This document shows, piece after piece, positions 18,108 through 26,741 of a DNA stretch of 64,000 nucleotides (the first letter of the stretch is position 1; each line of letters begins with the position of its first letter). The translations under genes and the position numbers were made by a program. The DNA is from Lachnospiraceae bacterium (GTDB taxonomy: Bacteria; Bacillota_A; Clostridia; Lachnospirales; Lachnospiraceae), in assembly GCA_017391465.1 (NCBI GenBank), contig JAFOYH010000036.1:6810-70809 (forward strand). Reading direction: 5' to 3'. The notes beneath the pieces are model-generated. The model had not been told where the DNA came from and ran no database searches. It saw only the letters and a list, made by a program, of their open reading frames with translations.

Positions 18108-19877
18108 CTACAAAGAAATATGCAGGTGCTGTAATTCAGATTTTAAACGGATAATTTTTTGGAGTTCTCCCAAATCCTGAATATTTCTGCTTTTTTCATC
18201 CAAATGATGGCGCTTTATACGCACAATGGTATCTGTCAAAGCTTTCGAACGGGCATTTTTATCATCAATACCTGTGATATTGGAATTAAAAATTGCAGCA
18301 ACCAAAGTCTGCTCTTCTTTTTCATGAAACAGATTAATAATCTGACCCGGAACAATCTGACCATTTAAATCTATCGATTCATAAACAGCTTTTGCAACCG
18401 TCTGATATACCGGATGCACAAACTCCTCCGGCAATAAATGAGCTTTTATCTTTTTATAAAGTGAAACATCATTTACAATCCACGTAAGCAGCAGCTTTTG
18501 AGATTCCAGTAAAGCTTCCGGATAATTCGATGGAACAGTCTGGCTCTGTTTATATTCGACTTCTTTTGAACGCATTTCAGAGTCCGGCATGGAAAGTCCA
18601 TATCGGTTAACCAATTTTTGCAGATCTGCAAATTGAATACCATATTTTCTTGCAATGGCTTCAATATAGTTATTGCGTTCCAACTCCTGATCAAACTCAA
18701 GTAACCGTTTTGCAATTGCACTGTAAAACCGTGTTTTTCCATCAGGATCCGAAAGGTTATAAGATTTTTCCAAAACAGATATTTCAAACAGGAAACTGTT
18801 TTGAGCATGATCCATACGTTCCTGAAAAGCTTCAACACCCAAATGTTTGATAAATTCATCTGGATCTTTATAAGGATTCATATGAATAATCCGAATACGC
18901 AGTCCTGCCGAACGCAATATTGGAATAGCACGTAAAGCTGCTTTCGTACCGGCTTCATCACTATCGTAGGCCAAAAGCACTTCTTCTGTATAACGCTTTA
19001 ACAAAATTCCATGCTGAAGAGTAAATGCCGTTCCAAGAGATGCCACCGCATTGGTAAAACCAGCCTGATGCAATGCTATGACATCCATATAGCCTTCGCA
19101 AATAATCACATTCGGACGTCTCGACGTCCGGGCAAAATTTAAACCATAAAGATTACGACTTTTATCAAAAAGTGAGGTTTCCGGAGAATTCAAATACTTC
19201 GGAGTCCCATCTCCAAGCACACGACCACCGAACCCGATAACTTTATTGTTTACGTCCATGATCGGGAACATCACGCGATTCCAGAACTTATCATTGGCAC
19301 CTCGTTTTTCATCAATCGTTACAAGTCCCGATTCTTTTAATATTGCGTCATCATAACCTTTTCTTTTTAAAAACTGATATAGATCATCTCTGTATGGATT
19401 GGAAAAACCCAGTCCAAAGTGGGCTATGGTTTCCGGATTCAACTGACGATTTTCGAAATATTGACGTGCATTTACTCCATTCTTCCCTTTAAGCTGATAA
19501 TAATAATACTGTGCTGCAATTTTATGAATATCGAGCAATTTCTGCCTCTTATTTTGAACCTGTTTCTGTTCCTCTGTCATCTCAACTTCGGGAAGTTTAA
19601 TTCCCGCACGTTCAGCAAGATATTTAACGGCTTCAAGGAATGAATAATTCTCATATTCCATGACATAGGTAAAAACATTACCACCAGCACCGCATCCAAA
19701 ACAATAATACATCTGCTTATCTCTGCTCACCGAAAATGATGGTGATTTTTCATTATGAAAGGGACAAAGTCCGAAATAAGAATTTCCTTTTTTTGTTAAT
19801 TTAACGTAATTTCCTATGAGGTCAACCACATCATTGCCTGCACGAACCTCTTCAATGATTTCATCTGAGTAAAACAT
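18108..19877 (-). CDS. dnaG: DNA primase
   Basis: Synthesises RNA primers for replication. The N-terminal CHC2 zinc finger uses Cys38, His41, Cys59 and Cys62; the TOPRIM core has VIICEGYMDVIAL and LAYDSDEAG; the C-terminal helicase-interacting region follows. I use ATG at 19877, which overlaps the dgt stop as TGATG (one-base overlap), so the two are translationally coupled; an upstream TTG would sit inside dgt. Length is 589 aa, normal for the family. Confidence 0.97.
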   Translation of the reverse strand: MFYSDEIIEEVRAGNDVVDLIGNYVKLTKKGNSYFGLCPFHNEKSPSFSVSRDKQMYYCFGCGAGGNVFTYVMEYENYSFLEAVKYLAERAGIKLPEVEMTEEQKQVQNKRQKLLDIHKIAAQYYYYQLKGKNGVNARQYFENRQLNPETIAHFGLGFSNPYRDDLYQFLKRKGYDDAILKESGLVTIDEKRGANDKFWNRVMFPIMDVNNKVIGFGGRVLGDGTPKYLNSPETSLFDKSRNLYGLNFARTSRRPNVIICEGYMDVIALHQAGFTNAVASLGTAFTLQHGILLKRYTEEVLLAYDSDEAGTKAALRAIPILRSAGLRIRIIHMNPYKDPDEFIKHLGVEAFQERMDHAQNSFLFEISVLEKSYNLSDPDGKTRFYSAIAKRLLEFDQELERNNYIEAIARKYGIQFADLQKLVNRYGLSMPDSEMRSKEVEYKQSQTVPSNYPEALLESQKLLLTWIVNDVSLYKKIKAHLLPEEFVHPVYQTVAKAVYESIDLNGQIVPGQIINLFHEKEEQTLVAAIFNSNITGIDDKNARSKALTDTIVRIKRHHLDEKSRNIQDLGELQKIIRLKSELQHLHISL

Positions 19878-20887
19878 CAGACCACCTTCCAAACTAATGG
19901 TATATATAGATCTTTATAAACTTTAATAGCATATTGATCTGTCATTCCAGCAATATAATCACATACGATGGATTCCTTCATTTCACCACGTTCTGTGACA
20001 AGTTGAATATATTCATCCGGGAGTTCATCAAAATGCTTTATAAAATGATGATATAAAGCTTCAAGCATCATTTGTGCTTTCTTTTCTTCACTTTTTGCGA
20101 CCGGATGTGTGTATACAGTTTCAAACATATAACTGCGAATCCCCAACATAGCTTCCTCAATTTCTTTAGCCATACGGATATCCGGTTGATTCATACTTTC
20201 TTGAATAATACTGTGAATCAGAGAATTTAGTCGTTCTTTTGGAGAATGTCCGAGAACATTTGTAAATTTGTCGGGAAGATCTTCTTCGCTGATAATATGC
20301 GCTCGCATCGCATCATCAATATCATGATTGATGTATGCGATCTTATCTGCAAAACGGACAATTTTACCTTCCATCGTCGCAGGTATACAAGATATTGAAT
20401 GATTACGAATTCCATCTCTCACTTCTTTTGTTAAATTAAGTCCCTGACAATTTTTTTCAAGAAGTTCAACAACACGCACACTTTGATAATAATGTTTAAA
20501 ACCATATGGATGAAGTATATTTAAAACATCTTCACCAGCATGACCAAAAGGTGTATGTCCAAGATCATGTCCAAGTGCAATTGCTTCCGTAAGATCTTCA
20601 TTCATTCGCAATGAACGAGCAATCGTACGAGCAATCTGAGACACTTCCAAAGTATGTGTTAAACGCGTACGATAATGATCTCCCGCAGGTGCAAGAAAAA
20701 CCTGAGTTTTATGTTTTAAACGACGGAATGCCTTTGAATGTAAAATACGATCCCGATCTCTCTGAAACATAGGACGAAGATCACATTCTTCTTCTTCCCG
20801 ATCTCTTCCTAAAGAATTCTGGCTTAAGGATGCATAGGGACTCAAATATTCTTTTTCCCATAATTCCTGTTTTTCCCGAATATTCAT
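19877..20887 (-). CDS. dgt: dGTP triphosphohydrolase (HD domain)
   Basis: HD-superfamily deoxynucleoside triphosphate triphosphohydrolase of 336 aa. Metal-binding residues lie in RLTHTLEV (first His), GHDLGHTPFGHAGE (His-Asp) and a later Asp in FADKIAYINHDIDDA. It precedes dnaG, a common Clostridia arrangement that links dNTP pool control with priming. ATG after AAGGAGAGG. A -10-like TATAAT lies upstream on the minus strand (20930-20935), back to back with the mutY promoter. Confidence 0.94.
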   Translation of the reverse strand: MNIREKQELWEKEYLSPYASLSQNSLGRDREEEECDLRPMFQRDRDRILHSKAFRRLKHKTQVFLAPAGDHYRTRLTHTLEVSQIARTIARSLRMNEDLTEAIALGHDLGHTPFGHAGEDVLNILHPYGFKHYYQSVRVVELLEKNCQGLNLTKEVRDGIRNHSISCIPATMEGKIVRFADKIAYINHDIDDAMRAHIISEEDLPDKFTNVLGHSPKERLNSLIHSIIQESMNQPDIRMAKEIEEAMLGIRSYMFETVYTHPVAKSEEKKAQMMLEALYHHFIKHFDELPDEYIQLVTERGEMKESIVCDYIAGMTDQYAIKVYKDLYIPLVWKVV

Positions 20888-20951
20888 GTAAACCTCTCCT
20901 TATATACATGATACAAATTCCCTTTTACAATTATAGCAAATTATTTGCAAA

Positions 20952-20957
20952 TATGAT
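20952..20957 (+). promoter_or_regulatory. -10 element immediately before mutY
   Basis: TATGAT ends only 11 bases before the mutY ATG, which would give a leader of about 4-5 bases. No clear -35 at ideal spacing is seen. Confidence 0.4.
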
Positions 20958-20968
20958 ACACTAACCCT

Positions 20969-22012
20969 ATGAATGAATTAATGAATATTAAAAAATTTCA
21001 GGAAAACTTAATCAATTGGTATGAAAAAAATGGACGTGATTTACCATGGAGACATACAAAAGACCCCTATGCAATCTGGGTCAGTGAAATCATGCTTCAG
21101 CAGACACAGGTAGACACTGTTAAACCTTATTATCTTCGTTTTTTGGAAACCTTACCTACTGTTGAAGATTTAGCAAATGCTGACGAAGATACAGCATTTA
21201 AACTCTGGGAAGGATTAGGTTATTATCGTCGCATACGCCACATGCAGGAAGCTGCCAAAGATATTGTTTCAAATTATCATGGTATTTTCCCGGATAGATA
21301 CGAAGATATCCTTCACCTTAAAGGCATCGGAAATTATACCGCAAGTGCTATTTCAAGTATTGCTTTCGGAAAGGAAAAAGGTGTTATTGACGGCAATACT
21401 TTACGAATCCTTTCACGTATTTATAATCGTCAGGATAATATCGCACTGGATAAAACAAAAAAAGCCTATCAATTACTCATCGATAAACTGATTGAAGGAT
21501 CTGATCCTTCCGCTTTTAATCAGGGAATGATGGATCTGGGTGCTACCATCTGCACGCCAAGAAATCCAAAATGCGAACTTTGTCCGGTTCTTGATCAATG
21601 CAAGGCCAAAGAAAAACACACTGAAGGTATTCTTCCGGTAAATATTAAAAACACATCGAAGACTGACATTTATTATATAACAGCAATATTAAAAAAAGAT
21701 AATCGCTATTTTATGATCAAAAACGAGGAAGGTCTGCTTCAAAATCTTTATGCTTTTCCTCAATATGAAGTTGAATCTCCACTCAGTTTCGAGGAAACAT
21801 TTTATGATGAATACGGCATATCCGTTCGTCTCTTCGAATATTGCAAAGAAATTAAACATGTATTTTCTCATCGCATCTGGCATATGAATGTTTATATTGG
21901 CGAAATTCTTGATGCTTCTTCAGAAATTCATCATTTATATACCGAAAAAAATCTTGAAGAACTGCCGATTTCTACAGCTCATCGTAAAGTTGCTGATCTT
22001 CGTTTTTATTAA
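20969..22012 (+). CDS. mutY: A/G-specific adenine glycosylase
   Basis: Removes adenine mispaired with 8-oxoguanine. The helix-hairpin-helix glycosylase core has SEIMLQQTQV, the LKGIGNYTASAI hairpin and catalytic Asp in VIDGNTLRIL. The 4Fe-4S ligands follow as Cys-x6-Cys-x2-Cys-x5-Cys (CTPRNPKCELCPVLDQC). The C-terminal NUDIX-like MutT domain is complete. It has no visible Shine-Dalgarno, and a -10 element lies directly upstream, suggesting a leaderless or near-leaderless message; a second ATG at 20981 also lacks a ribosome binding site. Confidence 0.95.
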   Translation: MNELMNIKKFQENLINWYEKNGRDLPWRHTKDPYAIWVSEIMLQQTQVDTVKPYYLRFLETLPTVEDLANADEDTAFKLWEGLGYYRRIRHMQEAAKDIVSNYHGIFPDRYEDILHLKGIGNYTASAISSIAFGKEKGVIDGNTLRILSRIYNRQDNIALDKTKKAYQLLIDKLIEGSDPSAFNQGMMDLGATICTPRNPKCELCPVLDQCKAKEKHTEGILPVNIKNTSKTDIYYITAILKKDNRYFMIKNEEGLLQNLYAFPQYEVESPLSFEETFYDEYGISVRLFEYCKEIKHVFSHRIWHMNVYIGEILDASSEIHHLYTEKNLEELPISTAHRKVADLRFY

Positions 22013-22022
22013 TTCTCAATAT

Positions 22023-22083
22023 AAAAAGGTCATGGCTGTGTAAAGTGTTTTACATCCATACTTTATACAGTCATAACCTTTTT
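22023..22083. terminator. Bidirectional terminator after mutY and the feo operon
   Basis: A long imperfect stem (AAAAGGTCATGGCTGTGTAAAGT against ACTTTATACAGTCATAACCTTTT, with wobble pairs) closed by an 11-base loop; A/T runs on both sides. Confidence 0.75.
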
Positions 22084-22086
22084 ATC

Positions 22087-22236
22087 TTATAAACTATGCT
22101 TTTTCTTTGAACAGGATCTCACACAATCCTCACATCCACAGTTACAATATTTCCCAGCTCGAATATTCTGCACTTTTCGGTAAATAACAAAACCGACATA
22201 GACAATAATTAAAAGTATGATAATACCGGATAACAT
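22087..22236 (-). CDS. FeoB-associated Cys-rich membrane protein
   Basis: A 49-aa protein: one N-terminal membrane helix (residues 4-19), a short basic link, then a cysteine cluster CNCGCEDCVRSC (31-42) and a Lys-rich tail. This matches the FeoB-associated family that accompanies feoB in many Clostridia and probably helps ferrous iron transport or metal binding at the membrane. Its ribosome binding site (GGAGGG) lies inside the last codons of feoB, six bases before the start, so expression is coupled. Confidence 0.88.
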   Translation of the reverse strand: MLSGIIILLIIVYVGFVIYRKVQNIRAGKYCNCGCEDCVRSCSKKKHSL

Positions 22237-22242
22237 CTGCCC

Positions 22243-24300
22243 TTACCCTCCAATAATGACACTTCCAAGCTGATATACAAGCACAGCCATAGCCCATGCA
22301 ATAACAAGCTGCATGATAACTAAAGCTACCGTCCATTTCCATGAATTTGTTTCTTTTTTAATTGTCGCAATCGTTGCTGTACATGGTACATACAAAAGAC
22401 AAAATACCATTAATGCATACGCATTCACTGCACCAAATCCCATGGATTCCAGTAACTGATGGAATGCTTCAATTTCAAAATCTGTGTTAATACTCATCCC
22501 AAACAACACACTGCATGTTGAAACAACCAATTCTTTTGCAGCAATACCTGAAATCAAAGCAACACCCATCTGCCACAAACCAAGTCCTGCAGGTGCAAGT
22601 ACCGGCACAAGAAAACGACCGATTCCTGCGGCAAAACTTTCAGAAATATCCGTGACCATCCCTGAAGGCCCAAATGTCATAACAAGCCAGACAAGTACAG
22701 AACCTATAAAAATGGTTGTTCCTGCTTTCGTAAGGTAGTCTTTAATCTTTTCCCACACATAAATCATAATGGTACGTGCATTCGGTGACTTATATTCCGG
22801 TAATTCAATAAGAAGGCAATTTTTAAATCCATCACGTACATCGATTTTACTATAAACAAGTGCTACCACAATGGCAACACCAAGACCAATGATATACATA
22901 GAAAATGCAGCAAGTGTTGCGTGATTGCCGAAAAACATTTTTGAGAACAAAACATAGATCGGTAATCTTGCACTACAGGACATGAATGGAGTAACCATAA
23001 TCGTCCTCAAACGATCGCGTGTATCTTCTAACGTACGTGCACTCATGATTGCCGGTACCGTACAACCAAATCCTAATAACATCGGAATAAAAGCACGTCC
23101 GGAAAGTCCCATCTTTCCCATAAGTCCATCCATAACATAGGCCACACGCGACATATATCCACTATCTTCCAAAACTGCTAAAGCTAAAAACAGCATGAAA
23201 ATATTTGGTAAGAAAGATAAAATCCCTCCCACACCAGAAATAATACCATCACACACAAGAGATATAAGAAGCTCACTGAGATTTAATGTCTGCATCATAC
23301 GCATGATAAGTTCAGAAGCCAGTCCAATCAACACTTCAAAATAACCGGCAATATAATCTCCCACATTAAACGTAAGCATAAAGACCATGGCCATGATGCA
23401 AAAGAAAATTGGCATTCCCCAAACTGGATGTGTCAACCATGCATCAATTTTTTCAGTGCGTTCCTCTTTTGCACTTTTATTCATCAGAACTTCTTCTACA
23501 ACTTCTTCAATAAAGTCATATTTCTGATTGATAATATCATGCTCATAATTTTTATCCACGATGTCTCGATATTCAATGGCATGATTTTTAATAATTTCCG
23601 GATCCATCTCCAAAAACTTAATCGCATGCCATCTGACATTCACTATATCCGGATACGCAGATAAAAGACGGTCTTCCAAAATATCAATCTTATCTTCAAT
23701 TTCATCCGAATAAACCATAGCAAATTCGTGATGATGGTCATGTTTATGTACACTGTGAAAAACAAGATCATGATGATGCTCAACCGGAACACTGTTTTCT
23801 TTTCCCTGATGATGAGCCACAGCATGCATAAGAATCTCGAGCCCCGTACGTTTTCTTGCAGAAACAGGAACTACCGGAATGCCTAACATCTCCGGCAGAC
23901 GATGCATATCGATTTCCATTCCGCGTTCTTCGACAATATCCATCATATTTAAAGCAAGAACAACAGGTTTTCCAAGTTCTATAAGCTGTAATGTTAGATA
24001 GAGATTACGTTCAAGATTAGATGCATCAGCCACATTGACAACAACATCGACTTCATCTCCAAGCAAATACTGACGCGATAAAATTTCTTCTGTCGAATAA
24101 CAGGTCAAACTGTAAATACCAGGAAGATCGACCAGCTTATACTGATAATCATGAAAACGAAAGGCACCTTCTTTCTTTTCAACAGTAACTCCCGGCCAAT
24201 TTGCAACCTTTAAACGTGCACCTGTATATGCATTAAACAAGGTGGTCTTACCACAGTTTGGATTTCCTGCAAATGCAACATTAATCGATGGACGAATCAT
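22243..24300 (-). CDS. feoB: Ferrous iron transport protein B
   Basis: Fe(II) uptake transporter with an N-terminal G domain (GNPNCGKTTLFNAYTG at about 11-26, DLPGIYSL, NMMD) and a C-terminal polytopic membrane domain with gate motifs (FGCTVPAIM, CSARLPIY). Between them, at about 168-197, is an unusual His-rich insert (EHHHD, HKHDHHHEF) that may bind metal. At 685 aa it is typical. The start ATG overlaps the feoA stop (ATGA). Transcription is from the promoter before feoA. Confidence 0.96.
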   Translation of the reverse strand: MIRPSINVAFAGNPNCGKTTLFNAYTGARLKVANWPGVTVEKKEGAFRFHDYQYKLVDLPGIYSLTCYSTEEILSRQYLLGDEVDVVVNVADASNLERNLYLTLQLIELGKPVVLALNMMDIVEERGMEIDMHRLPEMLGIPVVPVSARKRTGLEILMHAVAHHQGKENSVPVEHHHDLVFHSVHKHDHHHEFAMVYSDEIEDKIDILEDRLLSAYPDIVNVRWHAIKFLEMDPEIIKNHAIEYRDIVDKNYEHDIINQKYDFIEEVVEEVLMNKSAKEERTEKIDAWLTHPVWGMPIFFCIMAMVFMLTFNVGDYIAGYFEVLIGLASELIMRMMQTLNLSELLISLVCDGIISGVGGILSFLPNIFMLFLALAVLEDSGYMSRVAYVMDGLMGKMGLSGRAFIPMLLGFGCTVPAIMSARTLEDTRDRLRTIMVTPFMSCSARLPIYVLFSKMFFGNHATLAAFSMYIIGLGVAIVVALVYSKIDVRDGFKNCLLIELPEYKSPNARTIMIYVWEKIKDYLTKAGTTIFIGSVLVWLVMTFGPSGMVTDISESFAAGIGRFLVPVLAPAGLGLWQMGVALISGIAAKELVVSTCSVLFGMSINTDFEIEAFHQLLESMGFGAVNAYALMVFCLLYVPCTATIATIKKETNSWKWTVALVIMQLVIAWAMAVLVYQLGSVIIGG

Positions 24301-24524
24301 ACTTCCACCTCCTTAACAAAAATGCCTGCTGAAATTTCTTTTCCAATGGCAAGACGCGTTCCTCTCGCTTTAAAAATCATGGTACCATTTTTCTTTCGAT
24401 TTAATACTTCGAGCTTTGTCCCCTGTATAAGGCCCAATGCTTCCAGTCTTCTTCCGACTTTTTCATTTACATCCACGGATTCTACAATATATTCAGATCC
24501 AGGAAGTCCTTCAAGTAATGTCAT
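24297..24524 (-). CDS. feoA: Ferrous iron transport protein A
   Basis: Small SH3-like cytosolic partner of FeoB (75 aa). Typical segments are GRRLEALGLIQGT and FKARGTRLAIGKEISAGIFV. It is the first gene of feoA-feoB-Cys-rich partner, with a four-base overlap into feoB. The upstream region contains a consensus promoter with two similar operator-like elements. Confidence 0.93.
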   Translation of the reverse strand: MTLLEGLPGSEYIVESVDVNEKVGRRLEALGLIQGTKLEVLNRKKNGTMIFKARGTRLAIGKEISAGIFVKEVEV

Positions 24525-24549
24525 TTAATGAACCTCCGATTATTGTTCG

Positions 24550-24609
24550 ATTAGTCTATCTTAACTTATCAAAAACACGTTGTCAACAAGAATGTTAGTC
24601 TTGATTAAC
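24550..24609 (-). promoter_or_regulatory. feo promoter with two matching operator-like sites
   Basis: On the minus strand TTGACA (24581-24586) and TAAGAT (24558-24563) are 17 bases apart. Two 16-base elements share the pattern GTTAAnnnAGACTAAy: one upstream of the -35 (24594-24609) and one over the -10 (24550-24565), 44 bases apart. Each has partial dyad symmetry (GTTA...TAAY). An iron- or metal-responsive repressor such as a DtxR-family protein is a plausible ligand, by inference. Confidence 0.6.
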
Positions 24610-24622
24610 TTGTATTTTTGTT

Positions 24623-25567
24623 TTAATTAAAATAAACCATTGGTTCTTCTGGTTTTACAGCCTTCTCAATTTTTTTAGCATAAAGGACCGGACCCACGCC
24701 ATGATATTCTTCTTTATATTCCAGGCGAACTTCTGCTGTTACTTTAACCCACTGTTTATTTTTTAAACGGGATGCAAAGTTACTCTTGCAAAGGAAACCA
24801 AGAAATGTAATATCATCTGCACAGCAAGTCATTGCCATACGTCCAGGCACAAAGAAGTCGTCCTCAAAATTTTCAGAACGAAATACCATTCCTTTGATCA
24901 CAACATCTTTACCTTCATATCTTTCGCCATGATCCAGGGCATCCAGATACCAGATGCCATAATTATCATCCGTAATCTCAATGACTGATTGATTGATATC
25001 ATAGGGTAAAATAGAATCTCCAGGATCGAGAATTTCTCCATCCACATCTTCGAAAATGAGTTCAGCCTTATTATTCAAAACCTTTACATTACGAACCAAA
25101 TATGCAATATCTGTGTCTTCATTACAACGATTGAAAATTGCCATACCTGTTACAGATAAAAATTCAGACATCAAAGAACGCATATTATTCATATACAACT
25201 GGAAAGTTGATGCATCTACTGTGGACACAATCTGGAAAAGTTCCCAACGATATGGTAAACGCATTTTCAAGAATTCACTTACCGGCCACATACCATTATA
25301 TTCAATAATAACCTGTTCCGGACGATGCTCACGACGGCATTTTTTTAAAAATTCTTCTGTAAACTCGGATTTATCTTCAATATAAATAACATCTACATTA
25401 TATTGTTCAAGAAGATCATCTTCGATTTCGACTTCCCCTTCTTCTGTCAAAATCAATAATGTCTTTTCATCTTCAACAAAATTACCTTCAAGGATAACCT
25501 GTTCAATAAAAGATGTCTTACCACTTTCAAGAAATCCTGTAATCAAATACACTGGAATTGGACTCAT
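24623..25567 (-). CDS. CobW-like GTPase fused to a TIGR03943/DUF1980-like C-terminal domain
   Basis: A 314-aa protein. The N-terminal half is a G3E-type P-loop GTPase (GFLESGKTS, residues 11-19) but lacks the CxCC metal-binding motif usual in CobW/ZNG1-type metallochaperones; its equivalent region is acidic. The C-terminal ~110 residues (from about 205) look like an OB-fold/DUF1980 domain with RMAMTCCADDI and FLGFLC, as in proteins paired with DUF318 permeases. It directly follows another CobW GTPase (14-base gap). It probably takes part in metal (zinc?) handling; function inferred. Confidence 0.75.
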   Translation of the reverse strand: MSPIPVYLITGFLESGKTSFIEQVILEGNFVEDEKTLLILTEEGEVEIEDDLLEQYNVDVIYIEDKSEFTEEFLKKCRREHRPEQVIIEYNGMWPVSEFLKMRLPYRWELFQIVSTVDASTFQLYMNNMRSLMSEFLSVTGMAIFNRCNEDTDIAYLVRNVKVLNNKAELIFEDVDGEILDPGDSILPYDINQSVIEITDDNYGIWYLDALDHGERYEGKDVVIKGMVFRSENFEDDFFVPGRMAMTCCADDITFLGFLCKSNFASRLKNKQWVKVTAEVRLEYKEEYHGVGPVLYAKKIEKAVKPEEPMVYFN

Positions 25568-25581
25568 AAATATCCTCCATT

Positions 25582-26721
25582 CTAGTTCAGACCGAATAAT
25601 TCAGCCAACTTATCTTCTTTAAGCTCAGAACCAATCACACAAAGACGACCTGTAACATCCGCTTCACCTTCACGAAGTTCAAATTCACCAGGAACAAGAT
25701 CAAAATAAATCCAACCGCCTTCTGTATCTGCAACCATACCTTTTGCACGAAGAACTGTTCCGTAATCTGCTGTATGCGCTAAAACATCTAATGTCATACG
25801 CATCTGTTCACGATCAAATTTCTTCGCTGTTTCCTGCCCCCAGCTTGTAAACACGTCATCTGCATGATGGTGATGATGATCATGATCGTGGCAGCCACAT
25901 GTGCAGTCCGCTCCATGATCATGGTGATGCTCATGCTCATGATGATGTTCGTGCTCATGATGATGTTCATGCTCATGATGGTGTTCATGCTCATGATGAT
26001 GTTCGTGCTCATGGTCATGATCGTGACAGCCACATGTGCAGTCTGCATCATGATCGTGATGATGTTCGTGGTCATCATGATGGTGATGATGATGTTCTTC
26101 TTCAAGTAATTTTAAAGCAAAATCATTTTCTTTTTCCATGGCATTCAAAATTTTAGATCCATCAATATCATCCCATGCCGTTGTTACGATTGTTGCTTTA
26201 TCATTATGACCTTTAATAAGCTCCAGTGTTTTTTCTAATTTATCGTCAGACATCTGTTGTGTACGGCTTAAGACAATTGTTCTTGCGTGTTCGATCTGAT
26301 TATTAAAAAACTCACCAAAATTTTTCATGTACATTTTACATTTTTTACCATCAACGACAGCGGTATAACTATTTAAAAAGATGTCCACTTTTTCACGAAC
26401 ACCTTCAACCGCGCGAATAACGTCTGAAAGTTTTCCAACACCCGAAGGTTCAATAATGACACGATCCGGATGAAAATCCTCGATAACTTTTTCAAGGGCT
26501 GTACCAAAATCGCCTACTAAAGAACAACAGATGCATCCCGAGTTCATTTCTGTGATTTCAACACCAGCCTCTCTTAAAAAGCCTCCGTCAATACCAATCT
26601 CACCAAATTCATTCTCAATCAAAACAACTTTTTCATTCTGAAATGCTTCGGATAAAAGCTTTTTAATCAATGTTGTCTTTCCTGCACCTAAAAAACCAGA
26701 AATAATATCAATTTTAGTCAC
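25582..26721 (-). CDS. CobW/G3E GTPase with a His/Cys-rich repeat domain (putative metallochaperone)
   Basis: G3E-family GTPase with Walker A GFLGAGKTT (9-17), the metal-binding CxCC (Cys63, Cys65, Cys66) and a CobW C-terminal domain. Inserted at about residues 212-290 is a long His-rich region: five copies of EHEHHH flanked on each side by a near-identical DCTCGCHDHDH module. Family members deliver zinc or cobalt to client enzymes using GTP; the insert probably stores or senses metal. I take the GTG at 26721 (MTKIDI start) over a GTG three codons upstream because spacing to AAAGG is better. An M18 metallo-aminopeptidase lies just upstream. Confidence 0.88.
   Translation of the reverse strand: MTKIDIISGFLGAGKTTLIKKLLSEAFQNEKVVLIENEFGEIGIDGGFLREAGVEITEMNSGCICCSLVGDFGTALEKVIEDFHPDRVIIEPSGVGKLSDVIRAVEGVREKVDIFLNSYTAVVDGKKCKMYMKNFGEFFNNQIEHARTIVLSRTQQMSDDKLEKTLELIKGHNDKATIVTTAWDDIDGSKILNAMEKENDFALKLLEEEHHHHHHDDHEHHHDHDADCTCGCHDHDHEHEHHHEHEHHHEHEHHHEHEHHHEHEHHHDHGADCTCGCHDHDHHHHHADDVFTSWGQETAKKFDREQMRMTLDVLAHTADYGTVLRAKGMVADTEGGWIYFDLVPGEFELREGEADVTGRLCVIGSELKEDKLAELFGLN
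25935..26006. repeat. 18-bp in-frame tandem repeat encoding His-rich hexapeptides
   Basis: Four consecutive 18-base units of the form GCTCATGATGATGTTCGT (plus strand), differing at one or two positions, plus partial copies at both ends. They encode EHEHHH repeats in the CobW GTPase. Repeat number is likely to vary between strains. Confidence 0.9.
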
Positions 26722-26741
26722 AATCGTCACTACCTTTCAAT

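Noticed and set aside
25935..26006. Regular 18-base repeats, considered as a CRISPR-like array
   Set aside because: There are no spacers, the repeats are contiguous and in frame within a GTPase gene.
25864..26156. Met/His-rich open frames opposite the His-rich GTPase domain
   Set aside because: They arise from the repetitive CAT/ATG composition on the other strand; no start signals and no independent coding features.
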